Shown here: in pieces, positions 9,227-19,018 of the stretch | Numbering within the stretch: the first letter of the stretch is position 1 | Layout: each line of letters begins with the position of its first letter | From: Oerskovia turbata | GTDB lineage: Bacteria; Actinomycetota; Actinomycetes; Actinomycetales; Cellulomonadaceae | Length of the DNA: 64,000 nucleotides | Direction: 5' to 3' | NCBI RefSeq assembly: GCF_000718325.1 | Contig: NZ_JOFV01000014.1 | Coordinates: forward strand, 28,001 to 92,000 | The notes under the pieces: model-generated | The model's input: only the letters and a program-made list of their open reading frames with translations | The model's database searches: none | What the model was told of the DNA's origin: nothing | Made by a program: the position numbers and the translations under genes

Positions 9227-9260
9227 GTCACCTCCCGAGAACCTCGCCCGACCGTTGCCG

Positions 9261-9632
9261 TCACGCCTGCGGGACGATCTGCTGCAACGCCCACGTGTTG
9301 CCGTCGGGGTCCGCGAAGTACGTGAACCGGCCCCACGGCAGGTCCTCGACGGGAGGGGCGTCGACGCCGCGGTCGAGGAGGTGCTGACGGGCCTCGTCGG
9401 CGTCGGGCACGACGATCTGCAGGCCGCGCTGCGCGCCCGACGGCATGTCGGTCATGTTGACGTCGAGCACGATCGAGCAGGCGGAACCCGGTGGGGTGAG
9501 CTGCACGAACCGCAGCTCGTCGTTGACGGGGATGTCGTGGTCGGCGTCAAACCCGACCTGGTCGACGTAGAACGCCTTGGCCCGGTCGATGTCCGACACG
9601 GGCACGGGGATGAGCTCGAGCTTCCAGTCCAT
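9261..9632 (-). CDS. glyoxalase/VOC-superfamily protein
   Basis: A 123-residue vicinal-oxygen-chelate fold protein. The paired beta-alpha-beta modules are recognisable from PVSDIDRAKAFYVDQVGF near the N-terminus and the closing motif YFADPDGNTWAL. Members include lactoylglutathione lyases, dioxygenases and resistance proteins; the exact reaction cannot be assigned. The ATG at 9632 follows AGGAG at about seven bases, and the longer open frame upstream runs into the palindromic repeat. Probably co-transcribed with the downstream uracil-DNA glycosylase. Confidence 0.85.
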   Translation of the reverse strand: MDWKLELIPVPVSDIDRAKAFYVDQVGFDADHDIPVNDELRFVQLTPPGSACSIVLDVNMTDMPSGAQRGLQIVVPDADEARQHLLDRGVDAPPVEDLPWGRFTYFADPDGNTWALQQIVPQA

Positions 9633-9755
9633 GGTCGTCGCTCCTGCTGATCGGCTGGTGACCTGCACGGCCCGCCGGGGGGGCGGGCAGATCTCCACCG
9701 TACGAAGAGAAGCGGCCAACCGCTGACCGGGACTCCCCGCGGCACCCCCGTCGGT

Positions 9756-9837
9756 GCCGAACATGCGGTGGGTGTCGGAATCCGGGGGAATCCGGACGCC
9801 GACCGCATGCTCGGCAGACGCCGACCGCATGCTCGGC
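9756..9837 (+). repeat. palindromic repeat element, copy 1 (one left arm, two right arms)
   Basis: The 21-bp unit GACGCCGACCGCATGCTCGGC occurs twice in tandem (9795-9815 and 9817-9837). An inverted copy with three mismatches lies at 9756-9776, separated from the pair by 18 bases. The transcript could fold into a long hairpin. The mirror-image arrangement of the same unit is found at 36089-36170. It fills the gap between two diverging genes. Confidence 0.85.
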
Positions 9838-9910
9838 GAGCCATGATCGGGACGACCAACCCCGCAGGTCACAGATGTGCAACGGCCAGGCATCGTCCAG
9901 ATTCGGCACC

Positions 9911-9922
9911 TAGTGTGGGCGG
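9911..9922 (+). promoter_or_regulatory. leaderless promoter box for the LmeA-like gene
   Basis: TAGTGT, six bases, then the ATG at 9923; no Shine-Dalgarno sequence is visible. Confidence 0.55.
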
Positions 9923-10609
9923 ATGAAGCGATGGTGGTGGGTGGTCGGTGGGCTCGTCGCCCTGGTGCTCTTGCTCGTGGTGGTCGACCGGGTCACGGTG
10001 CGCATCGCCGAGGCGACCGCGGTGCGGTCCATGGAGCAGGGGGACGTCGAGCTGACCGACGCGAACCTCGACATCCGGGGCTTCCCGTTCCTGACCCAGG
10101 TCTCAGGTGGCGAGCTGGACCACGTCACGGGGTCCGCCGCGACGGCGACGTTCGGCGGGTACACCGTGACCGACCTGCATCTCGACGCCCACGGCGTCTC
10201 CACGAGCGACCCCTACGTCGTGCGGTCGGGAACCGCGACGGGCCTTCTCGCGCCCTCGTCGCTCGACGCGGTCGTGAGCGAGGCGGCCGGCGACCAGGTC
10301 ACGTTCAGCACCGCGGGGGACCTGCTCGTCGCGAGCATGGACGTCCTGGGGGTGCCGCTTTCCGCGAGGCTCGCGCCGCGCGTCGACGGGAGCGCGATCG
10401 CGGTCGACGTCTCCGCGCTCACCCTGGGCCCCGCGACCATCACGATCTCGGACCTCCCGGCGCCCATCGCGATGCTCGTGACGAACCTGACGGTCCCGCT
10501 CGACCTCCCGCCCGGGGTGAGCCTGACGTCGGTCGGGGTGACCGACGGGGCGATCCGGGTCGAGCTGTCCGGGAAGGACGTCGCGCTCGCGGACCTCGCG
10601 GTGTCGTGA
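9923..10609 (+). CDS. DUF2993 (LmeA-like) membrane-anchored lipid-binding protein
   Basis: A 228-residue protein with an N-terminal transmembrane anchor (about residues 4-23) and an extracytoplasmic DUF2993 domain. In mycobacteria the DUF2993 protein LmeA binds phosphoinositides and is needed for lipomannan maturation. The features seen here are the 'LDIRGFPFLTQV' segment, the repeated Val/Asp-rich strands and the closing 'VELSGKDVAL'. No cysteine lipobox is present, so it is anchored by its helix. It stands alone between a palindromic repeat and a convergent exporter operon. A role in cell-envelope lipid handling is inferred from the family. Confidence 0.8.
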   Translation: MKRWWWVVGGLVALVLLLVVVDRVTVRIAEATAVRSMEQGDVELTDANLDIRGFPFLTQVSGGELDHVTGSAATATFGGYTVTDLHLDAHGVSTSDPYVVRSGTATGLLAPSSLDAVVSEAAGDQVTFSTAGDLLVASMDVLGVPLSARLAPRVDGSAIAVDVSALTLGPATITISDLPAPIAMLVTNLTVPLDLPPGVSLTSVGVTDGAIRVELSGKDVALADLAVS

Positions 10610-10621
10610 GCGGGCGCCGGA

Positions 10622-10667
10622 CCGAGGCGGGCCGGGCGGCTCTACCGACCCGCCCGACCCACCTCGG
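10622..10667. terminator. bidirectional stem-loop between convergent genes
   Basis: 18-base arms (10622-10639 and 10650-10667) pair with two mismatches around a 10-base loop. No T-tract is visible, as is common in high-GC actinobacteria. The hairpin lies in the 68-bp gap between two convergent genes. Confidence 0.6.
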
Positions 10668-10677
10668 GTGCGACCCC

Positions 10678-12582
10678 CTACGCGTACGCGCCCGCCTGGA
10701 GGCCGAACAGCTCCGCGTACAGGTCGCCGCGCGCCATGAGGGCCGCGTGGTCGCCGTGCTCGCGGACCTTCCCGGCGTCGAGCACCACGATCTGGTCCGC
10801 GTCCCGCACGGTCGAGAACCGGTGCGACACGAAGCACGTGATCGCGCCCCCGGCCCGCCCGGCCTCGTCGGCCGTCGCGACGAACCGCTCGAACAGCGCG
10901 TGCTCGGCCGCGGCGTCGAGCGCTGCGGCGGGCTCGTCGAGGACGAGCAGCAGCGGCTCGCGGCGCAGGAGCGTGCGCCCGAGCCCGAGGGTCTGCCACT
11001 GGCCGCCCGACAGCTCGACACCGTTCCCGTACCCGTGCCCCAGGAGCTGGTCGAGACCGCCCGGCTGCTTCTCGACGATGCTGCGACCGCGCGCCCGGTC
11101 GAGCGCGGCCCACAGGTCCTCGTCGACGTCGAGCGACGCGAGCCGCCCCACGCCCACGTTCTCGCGGATCGTGAGCTCGAACCGTGCGAAGTCCTGGAAC
11201 AGGGTCGCGGTGCGCGCCTGCCACTCGGCGTCGTCGAGGTCGCGCAGGTCGACGCCGTCGACGAGGATCCGCCCCGACGTCGGCCGGTAGAGCCCGCACA
11301 GCAGCTTGACGAGCGTGCTCTTGCCCGCGCCGTTGTCGCCCACGACCGCGAGGGTCGACCCCGCGGGCACGTCGAGGCTCACGCCGTCGAGGATGACGCG
11401 GTCCGTGTCGGGGTACGTGAACGTCACGTCCTCGAACCGGATGCCGCGCGTGAGCCTCGCCGGGACACCGCCCGAGCCCGCGGGTTCACCCACGGGCACG
11501 GTCACGGTGCCCGACGACGCGGTCACCGGGTCCTCGCCGACCAGGGCGCCGGACGCACCCTGGTGCGCGGCGCCGTCGGGCACGGGCTGTCCAGGTCCCG
11601 CCGCCGAGGCAGGTCGCGCGACCGCCGCACGCAGCTCCTCGACGTGCGTCACCGTGCGCCCGACCCCCTGCAAGGTACCGAGCAGTGCGAGCGCGCCCGA
11701 GACCTGGACGCTCACCTGGACCGCGAGCGTGATGACCAGGACGACCTGACCCACGTTCGCGGACCCCGTGACGGCCTGGCGCACGACGAGGAACACCGCG
11801 ACGCCGTACGCGCACGCGAACCACGCCTGCCCGGCCGCGCGCAGCAGGGCGCTGCGACGGTGCGCCGACCACACGCGGGCCGTCGTCGCCGACCACGCCG
11901 CACGCTGGCGCGCGACGATCGGGGCCTGCGCGCCGAACAGGCGCACCTCCTTGGCGGAGCTGCCCGTGGTCGCGAGCGAGACGAGGTGCGTCGAGAGCTG
12001 GATCTCGTGCGCGGACGCGTCGCGTGCGGAGTCGAGCACCTTCTGCGCCGTGTTGTTGAGGAGGACGGGCGGCAGCGCGGCGAGCGGCAGCAGCAGCAGC
12101 CACGGCTCGACCATCGCCAGGATGACGGTCGTGATCGTGACCTGGAGCAGGAGCCCGCTGAGCTGGAGCGTCGCCTCGAGCGCGGACCGCACCCGCTGCA
12201 GCCCCTCGGTGACCAGGGTCAGGAGCTCGGCGAACCGCGGCCGGTCGAACTGGTCGATCTGCGGGTTGCCGTGCGCGAGCCTCGTGACCTCGTCGGTCAG
12301 CTCGAGCTGCTGCAGGTCCGCGAGCTCGAAGTAGTACAGGTGCGCGAAGTGGCCCATCATGAGCTCGAAGATCAGCAGGACCGCGACGCACACGCCCAGG
12401 CTGACCGCGAGGCTCGTCCGCTGGTCGAGCGCGGCGTTGGTCAGCGCGCCGAGCGCGACGCCCACGAGCGGCCCGGCGAGGTAGCCGATCGTCATGAGGA
12501 TCGCCGCCGTGAGCAGGCGGCGCCTGTCCGTGCGGTAGCCCAGGACGAGGAAGAAGCGTGCGGCTCCGAGCATGGTCCTCAC
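10678..12582 (-). CDS. ABC transporter, fused permease-ATPase half-transporter (downstream partner)
   Basis: A 634-residue type IV (exporter-fold) ABC half-transporter. About six membrane segments fill residues 1-320. A Ser/Pro/Gly-rich linker precedes an ATPase domain with Walker A GDNGAGKST (about 412), the signature LSGGQW (about 523) and LVLDEPAAALD. In the Walker B/D-loop region the usual DEPT is DEPA. Its GTG start at 12582 overlaps the upstream gene's stop as GTGA, with GAAGGAG in front. The upstream gene codes for a similar protein, so the two most likely form a heterodimer. Transporters with LSGGQW are often found in natural-product or peptide export, but no such cluster is visible here, so the substrate is unknown. 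Confidence 0.88.
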   Translation of the reverse strand: MRTMLGAARFFLVLGYRTDRRRLLTAAILMTIGYLAGPLVGVALGALTNAALDQRTSLAVSLGVCVAVLLIFELMMGHFAHLYYFELADLQQLELTDEVTRLAHGNPQIDQFDRPRFAELLTLVTEGLQRVRSALEATLQLSGLLLQVTITTVILAMVEPWLLLLPLAALPPVLLNNTAQKVLDSARDASAHEIQLSTHLVSLATTGSSAKEVRLFGAQAPIVARQRAAWSATTARVWSAHRRSALLRAAGQAWFACAYGVAVFLVVRQAVTGSANVGQVVLVITLAVQVSVQVSGALALLGTLQGVGRTVTHVEELRAAVARPASAAGPGQPVPDGAAHQGASGALVGEDPVTASSGTVTVPVGEPAGSGGVPARLTRGIRFEDVTFTYPDTDRVILDGVSLDVPAGSTLAVVGDNGAGKSTLVKLLCGLYRPTSGRILVDGVDLRDLDDAEWQARTATLFQDFARFELTIRENVGVGRLASLDVDEDLWAALDRARGRSIVEKQPGGLDQLLGHGYGNGVELSGGQWQTLGLGRTLLRREPLLLVLDEPAAALDAAAEHALFERFVATADEAGRAGGAITCFVSHRFSTVRDADQIVVLDAGKVREHGDHAALMARGDLYAELFGLQAGAYA

Positions 12583-14570
12583 GATGCGGTCTCCTTCTCT
12601 GCGGTGGAGCGGCTGGGGTCGTCGGTCTCGGCCGACGTGGTCGCGCCCACGGACGCCGTGTCGCGGAACCGTTGCGCCTGGAGCTCGAACAGGTCGGCGT
12701 ACCGGCCTCCGAGGGCGACGAGCTCGACGTGGTCGCCGCACTCGACGACGCGGCCGTGCTCGATGACCGCGATCCGGTCCGCGTGGCGGACCGTCGAGAA
12801 GCGGTGCGAGATGACGACGCTCGTGATGTCCTCCGCGGTCGCGAGGAAGCGGTCGAAGAACTCCGCCTCGGCACGCACGTCGAGCTGCGCCGTCGGCTCG
12901 TCGAGGACCAGGACGGACGAGCCGCCCTGGATCGCGAGGAGCGCCCGGGCGAGCGCGACCCGCTGCCACTGCCCGCCCGACAGGTCGCGCCCGCCGGGGT
13001 AGCGGCGCGACAGCGTGGTGTTGAGCCCCTCCGGCAGGCCGCTCAGGGCGTCGAGCGCCCCGGCCCGGCGGGCCGCGGCCGTGATGGCGTCACGGTCGTC
13101 GAGCAGCGCAGGCGCACCCAGGCCGATGTTCTCCGCGGCCGTGAGCTCGTAGCGCACGTAGTCCTGGAAGATCAGCGCGAGCTGCCGCTGCCAGTCCTGC
13201 GTGTCGAGGTCGCGCAGGTCGACGCCGTCGACCAGGATCCGGCCCTCGACCGGTGCGTAGAGCCCGGCGAGGAGCTTGACGAGCGTGGTCTTGCCTGCGC
13301 CGTTGAGCCCCACGATCGCGGTGGAGCGCCCGGCACCGAGCTCGAGGTCGAGACCGTCGAGCACCCACGGGGCGTCGTCGGCGTAGCGGAAGCGCACGCC
13401 TTCGAAGCGGATGCCCTGCTCGGGGCGCCGCACGGCGACGGGGGCCGCCGGGCGCACCGGGCGTGCCGACGCGATCTGCTGCTCGAACGTCCGCAGTGCG
13501 TGGAACGAGTGCAGGCCGAACTGGGTCTGCACGTCGGCCTCGGGGAAGTACACGCCGAACCGCATGGGGATCAGCACGGCCTGGATCGCGACCCCGAGCT
13601 GGAACAGGTTCAGCCGGCCGGCCGCGGCGGCGTCGGCCAGGAGCGCGAGGACCACGGCACCACCCACGAGGCCCACGCACGAGAGCCCGATGATCGGCCA
13701 GAACTGGAGCTTGCGGCTCCCCGCCCAGGCGGGCTCGTAGGCGGCCATGGTGTCCGCACGCAGGCGGGCCCGCACCCACGGGAGCAGTCCCAGCAGGCGG
13801 ATCTCCTTGGCCGCCCGGGCGCTCGTGGCGAGGTCCCGCAGGTAGAAGACCCTGCGGCGCGATCCCGACAGCGCGTCCCACATGTCGGCGAACTTCCCGA
13901 GGGTCCCGCGCACCCCGAACCGCATCGAGAGCCCGGTCGCCAGGATCACGACCCCTGCGAGGGGAGAGATGACGACGCCCACCAGCACGATCGCGCCGAG
14001 CAGCTGGACGTAGCGCGACAGGAGGGAGAGCAGCGCGGCGGCCGCGTCGCCCGGCGGGCGGGCCTGACGCGCGAACGCGGCACGCGCCTCGGCCAGCAGG
14101 TCGAGGGCCTCGGGGCTCTCGAGCGCGTCCAGCGGTGCGTCGTGCAGCGCGGCGCTCATGAGCCGGTCGATGCAGTGCTCGTCGACGCGGCGCGCGATGA
14201 CCTCGGTGACGCCCGCCTGGAAGGGCGCGAGGACCTGCTGGACCACGAACACGCCGACCGCGAGGGCGAGCGTCGTGAGCAGGTCGGACCATCCGGGAGA
14301 CGCTCCTGCGGAGGCCGAGCCGGCGGAGGCCGCGACCTGCGGGACGAGGTACAGGACGTAGCCGATGAGGACGATGAACGCGAGCGGCAGCAGCCCCAGG
14401 AGGACGTTGAGCAGCGCGGCCGCGGCGACGAGCGGCCTGCCGGCCTGCGGCAGGAGCTGCGCGAGGTCGATCCAGCGCGAGGCACGGGCGGCGAGCACGG
14501 CCTTCAGCGAGCTCGTGCGGGGGAGGGGCGCTGCGGCGTCGGGATCGTGCGCGGGCGGGTCGTCGGTCAT
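12579..14570 (-). CDS. ABC transporter, fused permease-ATPase half-transporter (upstream partner)
   Basis: A 663-residue half-transporter with the same layout as its downstream neighbour. It has six membrane segments (about residues 45-330), then Walker A GLNGAGKTT (about 420), FQDYVRYELT with the Q-loop, LSGGQWQRVALARAL (about 527) and LVLDEPTAQLD followed by VISHRFSTVR. Both NBD signatures look intact, so this subunit should be catalytic. The ATG at 14570 follows GGAGG at a good distance; a longer reading to 14642 lacks a site. First gene of a two-gene operon on the minus strand. Substrate unknown. Confidence 0.88.
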   Translation of the reverse strand: MTDDPPAHDPDAAAPLPRTSSLKAVLAARASRWIDLAQLLPQAGRPLVAAAALLNVLLGLLPLAFIVLIGYVLYLVPQVAASAGSASAGASPGWSDLLTTLALAVGVFVVQQVLAPFQAGVTEVIARRVDEHCIDRLMSAALHDAPLDALESPEALDLLAEARAAFARQARPPGDAAAALLSLLSRYVQLLGAIVLVGVVISPLAGVVILATGLSMRFGVRGTLGKFADMWDALSGSRRRVFYLRDLATSARAAKEIRLLGLLPWVRARLRADTMAAYEPAWAGSRKLQFWPIIGLSCVGLVGGAVVLALLADAAAAGRLNLFQLGVAIQAVLIPMRFGVYFPEADVQTQFGLHSFHALRTFEQQIASARPVRPAAPVAVRRPEQGIRFEGVRFRYADDAPWVLDGLDLELGAGRSTAIVGLNGAGKTTLVKLLAGLYAPVEGRILVDGVDLRDLDTQDWQRQLALIFQDYVRYELTAAENIGLGAPALLDDRDAITAAARRAGALDALSGLPEGLNTTLSRRYPGGRDLSGGQWQRVALARALLAIQGGSSVLVLDEPTAQLDVRAEAEFFDRFLATAEDITSVVISHRFSTVRHADRIAVIEHGRVVECGDHVELVALGGRYADLFELQAQRFRDTASVGATTSAETDDPSRSTAEKETAS

Positions 14571-14796
14571 CGGTGCCTCCGGTCGGTGGGACGTGTCGAT
14601 GCGAAGGAAGGGGCGCGGGCTGCGCGGGGCGCGGACGGCCACCGCCGGTGGCGGCCGTCTGTCGGGTGCGCGCCGACAGTAGCGCAGGTGGTTGGTGAGG
14701 GGCGCTTCCTTTTCGGAGCGCGGTCTGCTGAGGGGCCTGGGCGGGCGAGGTGCCGAACCGAAACCCCTCCGTGACGCGAGCGAGACGTATCACCCC

Positions 14797-14802
14797 TAGA
14801 GT
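14797..14802 (+). promoter_or_regulatory. candidate -10 box before the amino-acid transporter
   Basis: TAGAGT lies 36 bp before the ATG at 14839, and a GGAG sits just before the ATG. No clear -35 hexamer was seen. Confidence 0.35.
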
Positions 14803-14838
14803 GGCGCGCCTCGACGTACCCACCCGATCGGAGCTCTC

Positions 14839-15768
14839 ATGCGCAAGATGCCACTCCTCGTCGCGGTCACGGCCGCGGCGGCCCTGGCCCTCACGGCCTG
14901 CACGGACGCCTCGCAGCCTGCCGACTCCTCGCCTGCCGCAGGATCGGGCGCGACGGCTGCGGTGACCCCCTTCGATCTCACGTCGGTGCAGAAGGACGAC
15001 GCCGCGGCGGCGTTGCTGCCGGCCGAGATCGCGAGCGCGGGCAGGCTCGTCGTCGCGTCGAACACCGAGTACGCGCCGGCGGAGTTCATCGCGGCCGACG
15101 GCTCGACGCCGGTCGGGTACGACATCGACATCATCTCGGCCGTGGGCGCGGTCCTGGGGCTCGAGGTCGTCGTCGAGTCGGCGGACTTCCCCGGCATCAT
15201 CCCGGCGCTGGGGACCAAGTACGACGTCGGGATCTCGTCGTTCACGATCACGGCCGAGCGCATGGCCGAGGCCAACATGATCAGCTACTTCAACGCGGGC
15301 GAGGCGTTCTCGGTGCAGAAGGGCAACCCGAAGGACGTCGACCCGACGAACATCTGCGGGCTGACCGTCGCGGTCCAGACGGGCACGGTCGAGGACGAGG
15401 GCGCAGCCGAGATCAGCACGACCTGCGAGGAGGACGGCGAGGCGCCGCTCCAGATCCTGCGCTACGACAACCAGGCCGACGCGACGACCAACCTCGTCGG
15501 CGGCAAGGCCGACATCATGTACGCGGACTCGCCCATCGTGTCGTACGCGATCGAGCAGACGAAGGGCCAGATCGAGCAGATCGGCGAGGTCTTCGACTCG
15601 GCGCCCCAGGGCATCGTGACCGCCAAGGCCGACACCGAGCTCGCGGCCGCGATCCAGGCGGCCCTCACGGTCCTCATGGAGGACGGCACGTTCACCGACA
15701 TCCTGGCCTCGTGGGGCAACGAGGAGGGCGCTCTCGACGAGGCCGTGGTCAACCCGCCGGCATCCTGA
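14839..15768 (+). CDS. amino-acid ABC transporter substrate-binding lipoprotein 1
   Basis: A 309-residue family 3 periplasmic-type binding protein. The signal peptide ends in the lipobox LTAC (C21), so it is anchored to the outer face of the membrane. The ligand-binding signature GYDIDIISAVG and the phrases VGISSFTITAERM and AVQTGTV are typical of polar amino-acid receptors. Its close paralog lies 185 bp downstream, before the single permease and ATPase. A hairpin terminator separates the two receptors, so this one could be expressed independently or at a higher level. Exact ligand unknown. Confidence 0.9.
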   Translation: MRKMPLLVAVTAAAALALTACTDASQPADSSPAAGSGATAAVTPFDLTSVQKDDAAAALLPAEIASAGRLVVASNTEYAPAEFIAADGSTPVGYDIDIISAVGAVLGLEVVVESADFPGIIPALGTKYDVGISSFTITAERMAEANMISYFNAGEAFSVQKGNPKDVDPTNICGLTVAVQTGTVEDEGAAEISTTCEEDGEAPLQILRYDNQADATTNLVGGKADIMYADSPIVSYAIEQTKGQIEQIGEVFDSAPQGIVTAKADTELAAAIQAALTVLMEDGTFTDILASWGNEEGALDEAVVNPPAS

Positions 15769-15779
15769 CACGGGGCAGG

Positions 15780-15816
15780 ACGGCGGCCCGCGGCGGACGG
15801 CGGGGGCCGCCGTTTT
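15780..15816 (+). terminator. intrinsic terminator after the first binding protein
   Basis: A perfect 10-bp stem, ACGGCGGCCC (15780-15789) with its complement at 15804-15813, is followed by TTTT. It lies 12 bp after the stop codon. Confidence 0.8.
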
Positions 15817-15953
15817 GCCAGTCCGGCCGCCCGCGCGGGAAACTGGGAGGGCAACGGTGCGGCGCCGCTCCGTGCTGCCCGCGTTGCGCGGTGCACGACC
15901 CACCCCCCTGAGGCCGGCGCCGGAGATCACCACCACGAAACGAGAGACCCCCC

Positions 15954-16877
15954 ATGCGCAGGCTGCCCGTCCTCACCGCCCTCACCGCCGTCGCCGCGAC
16001 CCTCGCGCTCACGGCGTGCACCGACGCCTCCTCGGGCTCCGGTGCCTCGCCCACCGAGGGCGGCTCGTCCGCCGAGGCGTTCGACCCGTCGACCATCGCC
16101 AAGGACGAGACGATCGCCGCGATGCTCCCGGCCGACGTGGCCGAGGCCGGCACCCTGACGGTCGGCACCAACGCGACGTACGCCCCGGCCGAGTTCATCG
16201 GCGACGACGGCAAGACCATCGTCGGGTACGACGTCGACCTCGCCACGGCGATCGGGGCGGTCCTGGGCCTCGACGTCGAGGTCGCCAACGCCGACTTCGC
16301 GTCGATCATCCCGGCGATCGGCAGCAAGTACGACATCGGCGTCTCGGGCTTCACGATCACCCCGGAGCGCATGGCCGAGGTCAACATGGTCAGCTACTTC
16401 CGCGCGGGCGAGGCGTTCGCCGTGGCCAAGGGCAACCCGAAGGACGTCGACCCGTCCGACGTGTGCGGCCTGAGCGTCGCCGTCCAGACCGGCACGGTCC
16501 AGGACGACGCGCTCGACGGGCTGATGGCGGACTGCGAGGCCGCGGGCAAGGCGGACATCACGCCGCTGCGCTACGCGGGCCAGGCCGACGTCACGACGAA
16601 CCTGGTCGGCGGCAAGGCCGACGTCATGTACGCGGACTCGCAGGTCGTCGCGTACGCCGTGACGCAGACCGGCGGCCAGATCGAGCAGCTCGGCGACATC
16701 TTCGCCGACTCGCTGCACGGCATCGCGATCGCCAAGGACGACACCGCGCTCGCGCAGGCCGTCCAGGCCGCGGTGCAGAAGCTCATCGACGACAGCGACT
16801 ACACGACCATCCTCGACGCCTGGGGCAACACCTCCGGTGCGGTGACCACGGCCGAGCTCAACCCCGTGGTCTCCTGA
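15954..16877 (+). CDS. amino-acid ABC transporter substrate-binding lipoprotein 2
   Basis: A 307-residue paralog of the preceding gene; the two share most of their mature sequence, including TYAPAEFI/EYAPAEFI, GYDxD, SGFTIT and KGNPKDVDP. The lipobox LTAC puts the acylated cysteine at C22. A GAGAG site precedes the ATG. It is followed after 29 bp by the permease, so it belongs firmly to the transporter operon, whereas the first receptor is behind a terminator. The differences cluster in the linker and surface residues, so a shifted ligand preference is possible but not shown. Confidence 0.9.
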   Translation: MRRLPVLTALTAVAATLALTACTDASSGSGASPTEGGSSAEAFDPSTIAKDETIAAMLPADVAEAGTLTVGTNATYAPAEFIGDDGKTIVGYDVDLATAIGAVLGLDVEVANADFASIIPAIGSKYDIGVSGFTITPERMAEVNMVSYFRAGEAFAVAKGNPKDVDPSDVCGLSVAVQTGTVQDDALDGLMADCEAAGKADITPLRYAGQADVTTNLVGGKADVMYADSQVVAYAVTQTGGQIEQLGDIFADSLHGIAIAKDDTALAQAVQAAVQKLIDDSDYTTILDAWGNTSGAVTTAELNPVVS

Positions 16878-16906
16878 GCTGATCCCCTGACAGAACAGAG
16901 GTAGCC

Positions 16907-17946
16907 ATGGCCCCGCCGCCCAGCACCCCGACTCCCGACGGTTCCCCGAGCGGTGGCTCTGCGAGCCACCGCTCGGCGACCAAGCCCGCAGACCGGATAC
17001 CGGACCGCATCCACGCGGTCCCGGTGCCGCGGCCGGGGCGATGGGCGGCGGCCGTGGTCCTCCTGGTCCTCGCGGCCATGGCCGTGCACGGCCTGGTCAC
17101 GAACGAGAAGTTCCGGTGGGACGTCGTCTGGCTCTACCTGCGGGACGTGCAGATCATGCGCGGCGTCGGGTGGACGCTCATCCTGACGTTCTCCTCGATG
17201 GCGATCGCGGTCGTGCTCGCGGTGATCCTGGCGATCATGCGACGCTCGGACAACCCGGTCATGCGCGCGACGAGCTGGTTCTACATCTGGTTCTTCCGCG
17301 GCACCCCGATCTACACGCAGCTCGTGTTCTGGGGCCTCATCTCGGTCCTGTACCCCAAGCTCAGCCTGGGGATCCCGTTCGGTCCCGAGTGGTTCGTGTT
17401 CGACACCGCGGACCTCTTCACGGCCGCGCGCGCCGCGATCCTGGGCCTGGCGCTCAACGAGGCCGCGTACCTCGCGGAGATCGTCCGCGCGGGCCTCGGC
17501 TCGGTGGACCCGGGCCAGGCCGAGGCCGCCAAGGCCCTGGGCATGAAGGACGGCAAGATCCTGCGGCGCATCATCCTGCCGCAGGCCATGCGCGTGATCG
17601 TGCCGCCGACGGGCAACGAGACGATCTCCATGCTCAAGACCACGTCGCTGGTCCTCGCGGTGCCGTTCAGCCTGGACCTGACGTTCGCGTCCAACGCGAT
17701 CGCAAACCGCATCTTCCTCCCGATCCCGCTGCTCATGGTCGCGGCGATCTGGTACCTGCTGATCACGAGCATCCTCATGGTCGGCCAGCACTTCATCGAG
17801 CAGTACTACGGGCGCGGTTTCGGCACGTCGACGGGCTCGTCGCGTCGTCGCAAGCCGGGCAAGGGCCCGAAGAAGCCGAGCAAGCAGGAGGCGATAGCGG
17901 CGTCGGGCACGACCGCGAACGCCGACCCCTTCCTGGAGGTGACCCC

Positions 17947-17950
<4 letters not shown>
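16907..17950 (+). CDS. amino-acid ABC transporter permease
   Basis: A 347-residue HisM/GlnP-type inner-membrane permease with about five to six hydrophobic segments. The EAA loop is [21 protein letters not shown] (split by family position), followed by EAAKALGM. A proline-rich cytoplasmic N-terminus (about 45 residues) and a Lys/Arg/Ser-rich C-tail of about 40 residues extend beyond the usual core. There is only one permease gene, so a homodimeric channel is expected. It overlaps the ATPase gene as GTGA. Confidence 0.9.
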
Positions 17951-18801
<851 letters not shown>

Positions 18802-18842
18802 GCGCGACGGCGCGTGCGCGTGCCGCTCGTTCTGAGACGACT

Positions 18843-18874
18843 GCGGCCCCTGGATCTCCGGATCCAGGGGCCGC
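18843..18874 (+). terminator. strong stem-loop after the amino-acid transporter operon
   Basis: A perfect 14-bp stem (18843-18856 and 18861-18874) closes a TCCG tetraloop, 41 bp after the stop codon. A short T-rich stretch (GTTTC) follows. Confidence 0.8.
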
Positions 18875-18908
18875 GGCTCGTTTCTCGGGGTGCGCGGCAC
18901 CTTCGGGG

Positions 18909-19018
18909 GTGTGGGGCGACACCGTCGGCGGGTCCGGACGTCACCCTCGGCGGGGCGGGACGTCACCCTCGGCGGGGCGGGACGTCACCCTCGGCGGGTC
19001 GGGGCGTCACCGTCGGCG
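18909..19018. repeat. tandem 22-bp repeat, five units
   Basis: Five head-to-tail 22-bp units end directly at the stop codon of the excalibur gene: 18909-18930 (degenerate), 18931-18952, 18953-18974, 18975-18996 and 18997-19018. Units three and four are identical and share the core GACGTCACCCTCGGCG. The array lies between two convergent genes. There is no spacer, so it is not a CRISPR. It could be a minisatellite or an array of binding sites. Confidence 0.85.

Noticed and set aside
18909..19018. CRISPR array
   Set aside because: The units are head to tail without spacers, and no cas gene is in the window.
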